Below are positions 22,723 to 34,389 of a DNA stretch of 64,000 bases, in pieces. Both the position numbers and the translations under genes were made by a program. Numbering within the stretch: position 1 is the stretch's first letter; every line of letters starts with the position of its first letter. The notes below the pieces were generated by a model that worked only from the letters and a program-made list of their open reading frames with translations, made no database searches and had not been told where the DNA came from. The stretch spans positions 6,781,139 through 6,845,138 of the forward strand of contig NC_087383.1 of assembly GCF_963675165.1 (NCBI RefSeq). The letters are read 5' to 3'. The DNA comes from Halichondria panicea. Taxonomy: Eukaryota > Porifera > Demospongiae > Suberitida > Halichondriidae.

Positions 22723-22955
22723 ATGTGACAGGGGGTAGGAAAACAACCCTTAACGCGGGTATACCCAAGTTTATTTTTATTGTTGAATCGGATAAAGCGT
22801 TCTCTAAGCTTCAAAATGATACCAAGATCGACCTCCTAGCTATTTTCTATCCGGAGATATGTTCGAGGGAACGCTACGAAGTATTGCAACTTGAGCAGAT
22901 GACGCTCAAACGCTATGAATAATTGAAGTTCAATTATTGATTTCCGGGCGCTTCC
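22723..22955 (+). pseudogene. Truncated TGTGACAGG element with its unidentified open frame
   Basis: Matches 15163-15395 of the complete element: the terminus, then a frame with IPKFIFIVESDKAFSKLQND and DLLAIFYPEICSRERYEVLQ. The match ends near 22955 at 'tttccgggc', and no right end follows. The two copies of the frame differ by few substitutions, so it may once have been coding. I do not recognise the protein. Confidence 0.5.
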
Positions 22956-24966
22956 GATCAATACTGCTGCTCAACCTCATGGCAGGAGACAGCTTCAGAA
23001 GCCATGAAACCTATTGTTCCTATTGCACAAAAGAAATATACAGAACAACACCTACAGTTCACTACTGATAAACCCTAACACGAAATCAACTGACTAAACC
23101 AAATTAAACAGCTAGGTACTAACAGAAACACACATAAGCACACAACTAAAAACACTCTATACTCCCACTGGCACTTGAAGACAAATTTCGGAGGCCGGCT
23201 AAAAGACAAAGAAATAAGACTCCAGAACACCAGGAGAGCTTGCAGAAGGCTGCTAAAAGATTTTGACCCAAAAAAAAAGACAAGAAAAACGTTAATTGAC
23301 AACCAGCAATCCGTTTTGAAAATGGACTGAAGGATAAACAGCATGCATGTGCTTGCTTCTATATATCGTGCTCCAGTGTATCAGAAGACGAAACATGTGC
23401 CACTATATAAAGAGTGTGACAACCATTTGAAGCAAAAACAACCTACTAGAGCTTAGACAGGCTTAAAGTACACTTATAGCTATACCTGATGAAAAATTGC
23501 ACTATTTTCAAATTTCATCGTGTTTCGTCTGACTGACTATTACTTATTAGATCCCACTTGTGTGTGTTTAGCAGGGAATTATGAGCCATAATCTCATAGT
23601 TTCCCAGGGAATTATAAGCTTGAGGGTATAAAGTACAAGTACTATTTTTGAATGTACAGAAATGATAATAAAGCTGTAGCTGCATGATAATTAGCTATGG
23701 CTGTTCAGTTTTTTCACTACCAGTTTCTATAGCGTTTGCTGGGTTGATGGCAGGGTTCACCAGTATCTTTTCTTGTCGAGGAACACTAAGAGCCAATGAT
23801 TTTAACAGTTCTGGGTCCATTGTCACAAGCATGAAAGCATGTCTTCAACTTGTAGCATTTGTCAACTTCGTCCTCCTGACTTCTGTTTCTATCCTGCAGC
23901 CATGTTTCAAATTGCAGTAGACTCCTGTGTCTTTTTGGGAATGATAGTGCACTGTAGCATTGCTGCAAGCTGTTCCTTGCTAGCTAGCCGTAGACGTCTA
24001 CATATCAGAACAGTTTACTGAGAAGCTTGAGCTGGGGTGGGGCTTGAGTGCAGATAAAGAGGAGGCTGGGCTCATTTGTTGCAGAGCGCTTCCTGCACAA
24101 GGTGGAGTCACTAGTTTGTCCATTCCAATGTTGAAGCAAGGCCAATGCAAAGGTTTTTTTAGCAGAAATCATCTAGACTAGCTTGTCAGAACAGGACATT
24201 TTCAAAAATAAAGCTGTTGCTAAGGCTTGCTGCTTTTATAGATACACTTCTTGCCTGAGGCAGCCAATGAAAAGTGGGATCTAAATCAGTTAGCACACAT
24301 GTGCATTCGGTATCTATGGTTATAGTGTCCCTCATCCCTCGGGCAAAGCCCTTGTGATATGGGACACTATAACACATAGATACCTCATGCCCATGTACTA
24401 TCTATAATGTATAACTATCTCCACTAAATCCAGGCATGCAGTGATTGTTCCCACTCTTTTATAACAAAATTAATTACAACCATTAAGGCAATTAAAAGTC
24501 GGATTAGTATCTTGAATAAGTGTAGTAAGTAATATTCTTGGAAAGTCATTATACAAACATGTTCAGGATACAGCTTCTAGTCGACTATACAACTTGGGCA
24601 ATGGGCGTTTTTCTCAGAATTGCGTTCACTTTCACGAGGCAGATGACCTCTAAGGCTCCACTTTTCTTATTATAAATTATACGCAATTCCCCCATCATGC
24701 ATCATTCACTAATACTGGAAGGGTTTCGTAGAGAGGGAGGGCGTCCTGGGACCCTCCTCCCTAGAAATATAATGATGTCATAACAAAATGTATGTAATTA
24801 AAAGAAGTATTATAGCACAAGTATAAGTTGTACAACAAAGGATCGATTAATAGTTGTATATTGTGCTATTGTATTATTAAACCTGCTCTCTCTCCACAGG
24901 GAAAGGCAACATCAAATTACTGACTGGACAAAATAATGGCTTATTTATCTGTTATGATAATAATTA
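22956..24966. other. Intergenic, no supported gene
   Basis: About 22975-23065 is repeated at about 25445-25530 ('cctattgttcctattgcaca'). Several frames of 60-90 codons (for example 23075-23344 minus, 23684-23968 both strands) have no recognisable domain. A short palindrome around 24300-24385 ('gtatctatggttatagtgtc' and its mirror) encloses 'cctcgggcaaagcccttg'. Confidence 0.35.
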
Positions 24967-25395
24967 TTATCCATAGATATTATAATACTGAAGATTATCA
25001 CGAGTCTGTGCCAGTAAATGCACGACTGCCTGCAAAGCACGAGTGACAGTTATACTAGGCACACGAACGAGTGATATAGTCATCAGTATCCATGGTATAA
25101 AGCATTTATTGGTTATAGCAACCAAAATGCAGGATGAATCTGTACACGCGACATGCGGTTGTTTTGTCAACCAGAAGCAAAAAAATTTACTTTTTTCCTG
25201 AAATAGATGCACAGTTCTATCAACTATAGCTATAATTATGTGTAGAGAATAACCAGTTTTTGGGGTAACGATCAGTTTGACCCAAAAAAGCGTGGAGCTT
25301 GTAGTATTGAAGATGTTCAACAGTAGAATAATAACAGCAATAAGGTACTGTGATGGCAACTGGTGCAACAACAACACATGGTGACTTAAATACAA
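24967..25395 (-). CDS. Possible hydrophobic 142-codon open frame, unidentified
   Basis: One of the longest open frames outside the recognised elements. The translation is rich in Leu, Ile and Val with three or four hydrophobic stretches (for example LIAVIILLLNIF and FIPWILMTISLV). It has no family motif, no clear Kozak context and no supporting repeat. It could be an exon of a membrane protein or chance; I favour chance slightly. Confidence 0.2.
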   Translation of the reverse strand: MYLSHHVLLLHQLPSQYLIAVIILLLNIFNTTSSTLFWVKLIVTPKTGYSLHIIIAIVDRTVHLFQEKSKFFCFWLTKQPHVACTDSSCILVAITNKCFIPWILMTISLVRVPSITVTRALQAVVHLLAQTRDNLQYYNIYG

Positions 25396-27230
25396 AACAT
25401 AATTATAGTTATGCTGGAATGGTCTAGAATATCATTTCTACAGAGGTTACATCATGGGCAGGAGACACCTATTGTTCCTATTGCACAAAAGAAATAATTA
25501 TACAGAACAACACCTACAGTTCACTACTTAAGTCATCATGTTTTGTTGTTGCACCAGTTGTATAGTATAACCTTCAACTCTCCATTCTCACCTCAGGTAA
25601 TGGATGCTATAATTAAAATAATTATTATGCTAGATGTATGCAATGGCTAGATCGACCATACTAGACACTGGGTTAGGCCTCCATATATACTCTTGCAACA
25701 CCAGGGCTTCACAGAGGGGGGGGACGAGCGCCCCCCCTGGCAATTGTATTGAAATATAGGCCATAACTCACTGTGTTACGGCCTGTTACACACCAACCAA
25801 ACAAAGAGTGTTTTATAACAACAATAATGAGTTCTTTACGAAGCTACTTTAATTAAACTGCTATTCTTCTATATACTCTTTCTGTTCCATACGTCCACAA
25901 TTTCTTCTTCGAAGTCACTATAATTATCTGTATTAGTACAGAGGGCGATTCAATTAAGAGCGACCTTCTTTAGTGAGAAAGGCTTGTGTCGCTCAGGCTA
26001 TGGCTTTTATCTATAGTGCCATTCAACCTAGGCAATTGGATTTCTGCATTTTTTATGACATTTCACAATACTATTAGTACTTAATAACTTTTAAGAATGA
26101 ATTAAGATGCGATGTACGACAGTCTCTAAACACAACAATTTCGCAGATCCCCCAAGATATGGATAATCGCCGAGCCTCCCATTTTTTCTGAAATGTTGAT
26201 TTTCTCCCCCCTGTCAATTTTTTTCTGTATGAAGGCCTGAACAATGCTCTTCAAAGTACATCTATACACATGCAGTAAACATGGCTGTCATTTTATCATA
26301 ATTATAATGGGTGTTTATTCCAGTCCTGTCTTCTCTTCTCTGCTTCTTGACATTCCTCTTAGGCATTTTCGAAACGTATAATACTTCTGTACTGAAGAAA
26401 GAAAGGGAATCGAACTAAAAAACTAATTTTGCTCTGAGAAACATTGTGAACGTATGATTGGCAGGAAAAGCATGAAAAGCGTAGAAACAAGAAATTCGTC
26501 GAGTGCAACTCCAATCCGTTACAACGTCATAAATATTGGCTGAGTCCAAGGTCTCTGGTTTTGAGATCCGAAGGCCTGAGGCTGTAGCATCCTAAGCATA
26601 TATAGCAAGGGTGTTATACTAAGGGCATAAATTATAACTGATTTAGAATAGTGCTAAGCATTAAGCAAGCTAGGCTATAATTATTAACACATTTAAAGAA
26701 GCCTCCTCAAGCAACGTTAAAGCTTTGCTCTGGCTAGTCTACATAAAAAAACTCACATTGAAGGCATGCAGTTTCGTTTTTTTTTCTCTTCAGGGGAGGC
26801 CAGTGAAGGAGGCTATACCGTACCCTCGAGAAAATACGCCCAGCAGGAAGTCTAGGCTTATTAGAGTCCTGACTGGGCGTTTAATTGCGAACAGCGAGTT
26901 TTCATTCGAATATACGCCCACCCGCGGCCTCAAATCGAGGTTTACACTTCACTCTATGACAAATCTTATTGTATTTTAATTTTAATACATAGTATGAACA
27001 TTTTATTGACAACAATGTAATGCATGAATAATAATTATGATTAAAACATGACAAGAGAATGAACATGAAGAAGTGAACTCTGACTCTATTCCTCTATTCA
27101 ATGCTTGTCGATGTCAGATGTAGCAGAAACTTCCCAAAGGATATGGTAGGACATATACTCCTATACAGAGTATATAGCTATCAGGTACTTCGTTTCAAAA
27201 AACCAAGGCAAGGTAACTTGCAAAATTAGC
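25396..27230. other. Intergenic, nothing identified
   Basis: Contains the 25445-25530 copy of the repeat seen at 22975, a short stretch with element-like 'gggcgttta' near 26875-26885, and otherwise unrecognised AT-rich sequence. The 84-codon frame at 26725-26979 overlaps that motif and is not called. Confidence 0.35.
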
Positions 27231-27272
27231 CTGCATGTGTGATAACTTTCTTGGACTTTGTGTTTTCCTTTC

Positions 27273-27281
27273 ACACACACA

Positions 27282-27329
<48 letters not shown>

Positions 27330-27330
27330 C
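27273..27330 (+). repeat. (CA)n microsatellite
   Basis: Near-perfect CA dinucleotides with one 'cca' interruption. The repeat-encoded Thr/His frames over it are artefacts. It is followed by a degenerate R1-like copy ('gcgaggtatacagtagtgtg' near 27428). Confidence 0.9.
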
Positions 27331-28519
27331 AGCGTATATACCTCGCTGTGCAAGCACACAGAGGCATCATAACTCAGTACAACGAATACTACGCTATAAT
27401 TATATGCCTCAGGTGTGGATACGCAGCGAGGTATACAGTAGTGTGTTTGTGCGTGTGTCTGTGTAGAGTGATATACAACTGCTCAATAAGTGTATAAGAA
27501 TAAGAGGCTTCTAGACAGACTAAGTCATATTCAGTGGATTTACAAAAATTAATAATGCTTCGACTATAGTTTTGCTTAGTAATACGTTGAAGGCTATGAA
27601 TGATCTACGCCGTTCTTCTGTTCTGCTTTTCTCTGATTTGTCACGCCTAAAATTCACTGAATTTTATTGCAGACTGCAGACTCTAGCGTAGCAAAATTCG
27701 TTGAGTATATAATTACATCTTCTTATTATATAGCTCTGCATTAGAACGCTATATAGCGTTCTATATAGCTGCAAGATATAATTATAGCTGCAAGAGTCAT
27801 TATTGAATTTGCTGAGTGACATTAATAATTATAATTATTATAGACATCAAACTTTCAGCATCCTTTTTAGCAACAATCATTTCTCAACTATTTTTTCACA
27901 GCATGTGTATAATTATGCCTCGAGGCATAGCCGCACGAGGGATACGGTAAAGCTGACTGTGTGTGTGTCTGTTCCAGCTGCAACTGCTCAACGGTTACTT
28001 GTAATGCGACAAAAACAATAGGCTTCTAGTCACGTTCTCATGGATTTTGATTCGTGGATTAGCAAACATTCTCGAGTTATGGCTAGTTTGACTCACATTG
28101 AAGGCTGTTGCAGTATCTTCAGGAATCTTTCATAGCATCATCTGTTTGCACAAACTTTCTATTCGAGTTAGCCTTGCACTAAAGCGCTAGCTTTTTGTTA
28201 GCTATACAAGAGTAAGAAAGAGCTGCTAAAGAAGCTAGCTATTTTAGTAATCATTATGGAACTTGCAGACACACCCCTTCTTCCTGGATGTAATGTGCAT
28301 GCGCTCAATACCACGTGTAAGAGAATCCATTTTGAACGCCAGATCCTGGCAGAATCAATTTCTTTTTTGTTGAGGTCCTGGTAAGCCACAAACCAACCTT
28401 TTCTGATAACTCTTTTTAGACTGCTTGTTATAGATAATAATTATTATTACTTTCTGTGATTGATTTCTGTCTTTCCACAGACTACTGACTATGCCTTTGA
28501 CAAAGGGTTTCATCCATTG
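27331..28519. repeat. Degenerate R1-family copies
   Basis: Two weak successive matches to the R1 order of motifs: 'gaggtatac'/'tgtgtttgtg', 'ggcttctag', 'ttcgtggatt', 'caaacttt'. One lies at about 27425-27900 and another at about 27915-28220. No gene. Confidence 0.4.
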
Positions 28520-28958
28520 TTTGGCTACAGGCAATTTAAGACGATCAGTATGCACTTTCTTGTGAAACAATCAAAGCACATTGCAAATTACTTATCTCTT
28601 CTATAACACTCTAGTAATACTTTTGAGCGAAAGCAAAAACATGGCGAGAAGCATTAGCACTTGTTGTAACTATATACATATGTGTAATAGTCTGCTAGTA
28701 CAGTATAGCTTCATTGGTGTTGGCGCTGCATTATCACCCGTGGTGTTCAGCACATGCACATATAGAAGGGGCAATACCAGCGAACAAAAATTCATCCAAT
28801 GTGGGGCTCAAACCATTAATCCTCAGATTAAGAGTCTGATGCTCTACCGATTGAACTTAACTTAGTAGCAGATCCAAGAAAAAGAAAAGGGGGATTTCAA
28901 ATTAACGAACGTGCAGTACGAACATTTTTGGGAGTTACGCCCACTTCCGGTCACGGAA
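28520..28958 (-). repeat. tRNA-Lys-derived repeat, copy 3
   Basis: Starts 'ggctacaggcaatttaagac', as copy 1 does, and keeps the tRNA-like head at about 28794-28864 with the CTT anticodon loop. The shared upstream flank ('agcagatccaagaaaaagaa') continues to 'cacttccggtcac', which shows that the repeat unit extends beyond the tRNA-like head. Confidence 0.7.
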
Positions 28959-28960
28959 TT

Positions 28961-29133
28961 ATTACGGCCGGATATGACGTTTTGGGTGTGGTTTAGCAAA
29001 TAAAATTGGATTATACTTAAATAGAGAACAAAATGATTCATTATCCTACATTATCCTCGAGACAAGAACCGCAAAAGTAGTAATCCAATTTTATTTGCTA
29101 AACCACACCTAAAACATCATATCCGCCGTATTA
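28961..29133. mobile_element. 173-bp MITE with long inverted arms
   Basis: Left arm 'acggccggatatgacgtttt' and its inverted right arm match for about 60 bp through 'gtttagcaaataaaattgga'. The tip resembles the ends of the repeats at 6586 and 13095. Confidence 0.7.
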
Positions 29134-30462
29134 TACATATAAAATTACATTGAAAACCTTGTTTGGGACAGCCAGCACTGGCCGGTAAACGGAATAGCGA
29201 GTGGCCGTTTTTCAGGGTGAGTTTTGTGCAGTAAACATAATTATAGCTAGCATTCCGTGCCAAGCCAAATGGCCGGTATATCGAGGTGGCCGTACTTCAG
29301 AGAGCCGGAATAGCGAGAGTCTACTGTACACAGCAGAAAAAAATTGCAGTGTGCGTATAGCAAATTGCTTAACTGTATATGCATAGAGAGGTCAATGCAA
29401 TGAGTAACTATTCCCTATTAGTCTATGGCCTACAAGTTACTATACACCCTAGAGCACTGAAGTGCTAACCCTCGGCTGTTGACAAGAGAATGGAGTGTTC
29501 AGTTATACAATAATATAGAGACCGGTAGAGGATCACTTTAGCTGCATGTATAGATCTACCTCGAATAAAGGTCGCGTATGGAGCTCATGCAAGTTCAAGC
29601 TATTCCACAAAAATTAAATGCGCGAAAACTATTCTAACGCTCATTTTGCGAAATTTCATTAAAATACCCTCATAAATTATACCCACTATAATTATACGAG
29701 CAGGTCACAAGTATTATTTATTTTTAAGTGCCATCAACACGCAGGAACATTTCACCTATATAATTATTAGGTGTCACAGCTCTAACTAAACCCTAGCCTC
29801 GGTCCCAGGCCGATTTTTTTTTAATAGAACAAAGTTGAAAATCAGGCCTGGTATTGATTGTATCTGGGCGTGGCAGGAATCGGAAACCAAAGCAGAGATT
29901 CTTCACACTTTGTTTCCTGTCAAGCAAGTTGTTCCTTTCTTACTAGCTTTCACATGCACTTCTCACTAACCTTTAGTCCTTGTTTGTCCTGCAAAGCTTC
30001 GTCTGTGCAGTTTCAGTGACTATGAAGGCTAAAAACTCTCCAGCGTAGCGCATGCAGATTGCTTATGAAAAGTGATGACCTTTTTTTTTAGAAAAAAATT
30101 CGGTGTCTTAATGCGCATGCTCACTGTTTCAAAGGAAGTGACGACCTTTTTTTCAGGTAAAATAACAGTCCTTGACCTGCTCAGGGCCCTGGAACCCCCC
30201 TTTCAAGAATCCTAGATCCGCCACTGAAACTGTACAACAGAACAAATTTGCAGTGTGTTTGGACGCTATTATAGCGTATAGCATATCGAATTGCTTAACT
30301 GTGTGCATAGAAAGGTCAACGCAATGAGCTATTCCCTATAATTATGACAGTACCATAAAGGTCACGTGTAGAGTTCATACAAGTTCAAGCTATTCCCCGA
30401 AAATTAAATGCGCAAAAACGTTTCTAACGATCATTTCGCGAAATTTGACTCAAAATACTCAT
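29134..30462. other. Non-coding, solo TAGCCTCG end and dispersed repeats
   Basis: Around 29794-29950 is one end of the TAGCCTCG family ('tagcctcggtcccaggccga' then 'gtattgattgtatctgggcg'), with no partner end nearby. About 29450-29720 resembles 30610-30940 and 32190-32520. No gene. Confidence 0.45.
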
Positions 30463-31284
30463 CCCAAACCTTCGTCTGGGATGGCCATTTATACCCACTA
30501 TACGACACTATAATTATATACGATACGAAGAGCAAGCCACAAGTATTGTTTATAGTTGTTAAGTGCCATCAACACGATTAAACGTATTCTGACTTGTTCA
30601 GTTTACTATATATACACCCTAGAGCACTGAAGTGCTAACCCTCGGCTGTTGACAGGAGAATGGAGTGCATAATTATAGCAACCACACAATCAATAGTGTT
30701 TGAATTAACAGTATCAGAGCCAAACCAACTCAGTAAATCAATTATTATAGCAAACATATACAATAATAAAGAGCCCGGTAAAGGATCACTTTAGCTACAT
30801 GTATAGATCTACCTCGAATAAAGGTCGCGTGTGGAGCTCGTGCAAGTTTAAGTTATTCCGCGAAACTTAAATGAGCGAAAACTATTATAACGGTCATTTC
30901 GCGAACATATATACCCTCAAACTATACCCACTATAATTATATAAGCCATGCACACAACACACCATGACAGTGCATAAGCTATACGATACGGTATGAAGAG
31001 CAAGCCACAAGTATTGTTACAGAGGTATAAATAACAGTCGGTCCATCGGTCAATTTCTAAGCAATTATCTGACCATTAACTACTTGCTCGGTCATAGTGT
31101 CCTAGCATGCAAAGATTGAAGGTCAAAAGTAATTAGGGTTAGGGTAAATGTAACATGGAAGGGACAGTATGACTTGTGTAACCTTGACAACGTATCTAGG
31201 TACCCTAACCCTCCATTATCAACTTCCCCTGATCATGAACTGTACTTCATTCACATGAATATTGTATTGCATGTACTAACTTAC

Positions 31285-31389
31285 CATTGATATCCACATT
31301 GCACTCTGTAATGAGGTACTTGATAGTGTCCAGCCTCCCCCCTCTGACTGCCAGTCCCAGTGGAGTTAGTCCATCACTGGTCACAGCTC
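31285..31389 (-). CDS. Ankyrin exon in tandem copy 1 (105 nt, phase 1-1)
   Basis: The minus strand encodes an ankyrin repeat with TSDGLTPLGLAV, LDTIKYLITECNVDIN and an in-phase border on both sides (AG|ga... ...aatg|GTAAGT). It is the next exon downstream, after 32855-32959, of the ankyrin exon at 34043-34335, and all three join in frame. Confidence 0.7.
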
Positions 31390-31684
31390 CTATAGTGGTG
31401 AGTTAGGGAGCATTGACACGTACATAGTTTACTAAGTCAGAGTCAATTGTTCTCAAATTCAACTATTCAATAGCTGCGTATGCACTAGACACGTTTAAAC
31501 TTGGTACATGCATGCATGGGGATAATTCCAGGGATGAAACATGTCACTATCCCCAGATTAGAATGAACATTACCACAATAGTATAGAGTCATGTGGCTGC
31601 GTAGCAACCACAAGAACGTTGTCAGTTAAAAACCACGTAGAGGTCAGGGTACAACAACCGTTTGTTCTCAAATCACAAACAAAT

Positions 31685-31686
<2 letters not shown>

Positions 31687-31724
<38 letters not shown>

Positions 31725-31813
31725 CGTGTGGGTGTGTGTGTGTGTATGTGTGTGTGTGTGTGTGCTCGTGTGGGTGTGTGTGTGTGTGTGTGCTCGTGTG
31801 GGTGTGTGTGTGT

Positions 31814-31857
<44 letters not shown>
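31687..31857 (+). repeat. (GT)n microsatellite with GCTCGTGTGG interruptions
   Basis: About 170 bp of GT dinucleotides with repeated 'gctcgtgtgggtg' breaks. All open frames over it are repeat artefacts. Confidence 0.95.
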
Positions 31858-32047
31858 CACTAACAAAGGCAGTCAGACCCACTAGACTATAGTACATATC
31901 AGTGAGGTCACTAAACCAGACACGATATGAACGTGTATTTGTGTTTAGGGTATTAAAAGGATCATAATTATTATAATAGCAGGGCTTGTAGCTGCAGGAG
32001 CAGAAGAGAGGAAGGAGGCCGAATACACCAGCCTTGGTTCATGCACT

Positions 32048-33235
32048 GCATCCCAAACCTTCGTCTGGGATGGCCATTTATACCCACTATACGGCACTAT
32101 AATTATATACGGTACGAAGAGCAAGCCACAAGTATTGTTTATAGTTGTTAAGTGCCATCAACAGGATTAAACGTATTCTGACTTGTTCAGTTTACTATAA
32201 TTATATACACCCTCGAGCACTGAAGTGCTAACCCTCGTCTGTTGACAGGAGAATGGAGTGCATATAGCAACCACACAATCAATAGTGTTTAAATTAACAG
32301 TAACAGACTCAGTAGATCAATTATTATAGCAAACATATAGAGACTGGTAAAGGATCACTTTAGCTGCATGTATATCTACCTCAAATAAAGGTCGCGTGTG
32401 GAGCTCGTGCAAGTTCAAGTTATTCCGCGAAACTTAAATGAGCGAAAACTATTATAACAGTCATTTCGCGAAATTTCATATACCCTCAAACTATACCCAC
32501 TATAATTATATAAGCCATGCACACAACACACCATGACAGTGCATAAGCTATACGATACGGTATGAAGAGCAAGCCACAAGTATTGTTACAGAGGTATAAA
32601 TAACAGTCAGACCATCGGTCAATTTCTAAGCAATTATCTGACCATTAACTACTTGCTCGGTCATAGTGTCCTAGCATGCAAAGATTGAAGGCCAAAAGTA
32701 ATTAGGGTTAGGGTAAAATGTAACATGAAAGGGACAGTATGACTTGTGTAACCTTGACAACGTATCTAGGTACCCTAACCCTCCATTATCAACTTCCCCT
32801 GATCATGAACTGTACTTCATTCACATGAATATTGTATTGCATGTACTAACTTACCATTGATATTCACATTGCACTCTGTGATGAGGTACTTGATAGTGTC
32901 CAGGTTCCCCCATCTGACTGCCTCTCCCAGTAGAGTTAGTCCACCACTGCCCACAGCTCCTATAGTGGTGAGTGAGGGAGCATTGACACGTACATAGTTC
33001 ACTACGTCAGAGTCAATTGTTCTCAAATTCAACTATTGAATAGCTGCGTATGCACTAGACACGTTTAGACTTGGTACATGCATGCATGGGGATAATTCCA
33101 GGGATGAAACATGTCACTATCCCCAGATTAGAATGAACATTACCACAATAGTATAGAGTCATATACAAGAACGTTGTCAGTTAAAAACCACGTAGAGGTC
33201 AGGGTACAACAACCGTTTGTTCTCAAATCACAAAT

Positions 33236-33309
<74 letters not shown>

Positions 33310-33505
33310 TGTGTGTGACTAACAATGGCAGTCAAACCCACTAGACTATAGTACATATCAGTGAGGTCACTAAACCAGACACGATATGAACGTGTATTTG
33401 TGTTTAGGGTATTAAAAGGATCATAATTATTATAATAGCAGGGCTTGTAGCTGCAGGAGCAGAAGAGAGGAAGGAGGCCGAATACACCAGCCTTGGTTCA
33501 TGCAC
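32048..33505. repeat. 1585-bp tandem duplication, copy 2
   Basis: Direct copy of 30463-32047 with small indels. Its microsatellite (33238-33320) has turned partly into GTGC units. It continues past the point where copy 1 is cut, into the rest of the reverse-transcriptase fragment. Confidence 0.8.
32855..32959 (-). CDS. Ankyrin exon in tandem copy 2 (105 nt, phase 1-1)
   Basis: Encodes an ankyrin repeat with GSGGLTLLGEAVRWGNLDTI and KYLITECNVNIN. It keeps the acceptor and donor of its duplicate at 31285-31389 but differs at several codons (PLG to LLG, DIN to NIN), so the duplication is not recent. The single-base carry-over from 34043-34335 completes its first Gly codon. Confidence 0.7.
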
Positions 33506-33732
33506 TGCACTGCTTCACCCCACTAGCCATAGAGACTACTGGTGTTCTAGGGCCTAAGTCTAAGACATTTGTTAAGGAATTAGGTGGGCGCGTTGCACGT
33601 GTCACGGGAGATCAGAAGTCCTCCCATTACTTACTGCAAAGGCTGTCGGTCGCAGTACAGCGTGGAAATGCAGCCTCAGTGATGGGCACAATGGACTCGC
33701 AGACCCTCTCCCTCGAAACATTGGAACTTTGA
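33440..33732 (+). pseudogene. C-terminal fragment of a retroelement reverse-transcriptase polyprotein
   Basis: Reads EERKEAEYTSL, then after one extra G (near 33495) continues as IETTGVLGPKSKTFVKELGG and LLQRLSVAVQRGNAASVMGT, ending at a TGA. This tail pattern (E..GV.G...........GRR...TG, LQRLS.A.QRGNA.SV.GT) is one I associate with C-termini of reverse-transcriptase proteins in many invertebrate genomes. The RT domain itself is absent. It is a broken 3' fragment of a retroelement. The superfamily is not assigned. Confidence 0.5.
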
Positions 33733-34042
33733 ATTACTACACTATTTGTTGTTGTACGAATTACACCTGGTCTGTACACCTGGTCTGTACATGTATACGT
33801 ATACTATTTCTAATAGTATAAAAAACTAATTATAATAATTATTATCCCACATATAAAAGCGACTAACTAATTAAACGAACAGGAAACATAATTATTCATG
33901 AACATTTCTAGCAATATTGAGTGTTTTGACATAAGCACATGTACATGCATGTGTCTAGCCCTAACCACTATGTACGTTAGTTCAGCTATGAATTGGAGAT
34001 AATACGGCCTTAAAGTGTTACATGACACACACACTGACTTAC

Positions 34043-34335
34043 CTAGGTCACACTGTCCAGTTGCCATCAGTAACTGGACACACTTCAGGTTTCCATAGGT
34101 GCAGGCATAGTGCAGGGGAGTGTTCTTAATAGTATTCTGTACATTGACATCGATGCCATCTTGCTGTGTGAGTATCTTCACTACATCAGGGTGGTTGTAG
34201 TAGCATGCTGTATGGAGAGCGGTCCATCCAACAATGTCCCTCCAGTTGACAGGAGCTCCTCTAGCCAGCAGCCTCTCCACCTCGTCCACACGACCATCCC
34301 AGGAAGCATTATAGAGTTGCTGACCCAGATCATGA
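34043..34335 (-). CDS. Ankyrin-repeat exon with three repeats
   Basis: Between an acceptor 'cactgtag' and donor GTAAGT, the minus strand reads three ankyrin units. First comes LGQQLYNASWDGRVDEVERL with LARGAPVN. The second is WTALHTACYYNHPDVVKIL with DGIDVN, and the third NTPLHYACTYGNLKCVQLL. The TALHTAC and TPLHYAC motifs are diagnostic. The exon is 293 nt and ends one base into a Gly codon that the 105-nt exon at 32855-32959 completes. This is the best evidence that a minus-strand ankyrin gene runs through 34.3-31.3 kb. The N-terminal exon is unknown; a kinase-like exon lies upstream at 37.1 kb. Confidence 0.8.
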
Positions 34336-34389
34336 CTACAGTGTATTGTGGGAGGAGGTAAACAATGAAGGGCAGAAATTATCATTATT

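Larger units (their letters stand above)
30463..32047. repeat. 1585-bp tandem duplication, copy 1
   Basis: Starts 'catcccaaaccttcgtctgg' and is repeated from 32048 in direct orientation. Contains one ankyrin exon (31285-31389), a GT microsatellite (31687-31857) and, at its end, the first part of a reverse-transcriptase tail, which is cut at the junction with copy 2. No other gene. Confidence 0.8.

Noticed and set aside
31133-31215. Interstitial telomere repeats (ttagggttaggg)
   Set aside because: Only two units, duplicated with the surrounding 1585-bp block, so chance is sufficient.
31619-31897. Open frames on both strands over the GT/CA tract
   Set aside because: They translate only dinucleotide repeats (Cys-Val, Thr-His) and have no other coding signs. 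The same applies at 27239-27497, 33140-33325, 37036-37441 and 39672-39866.
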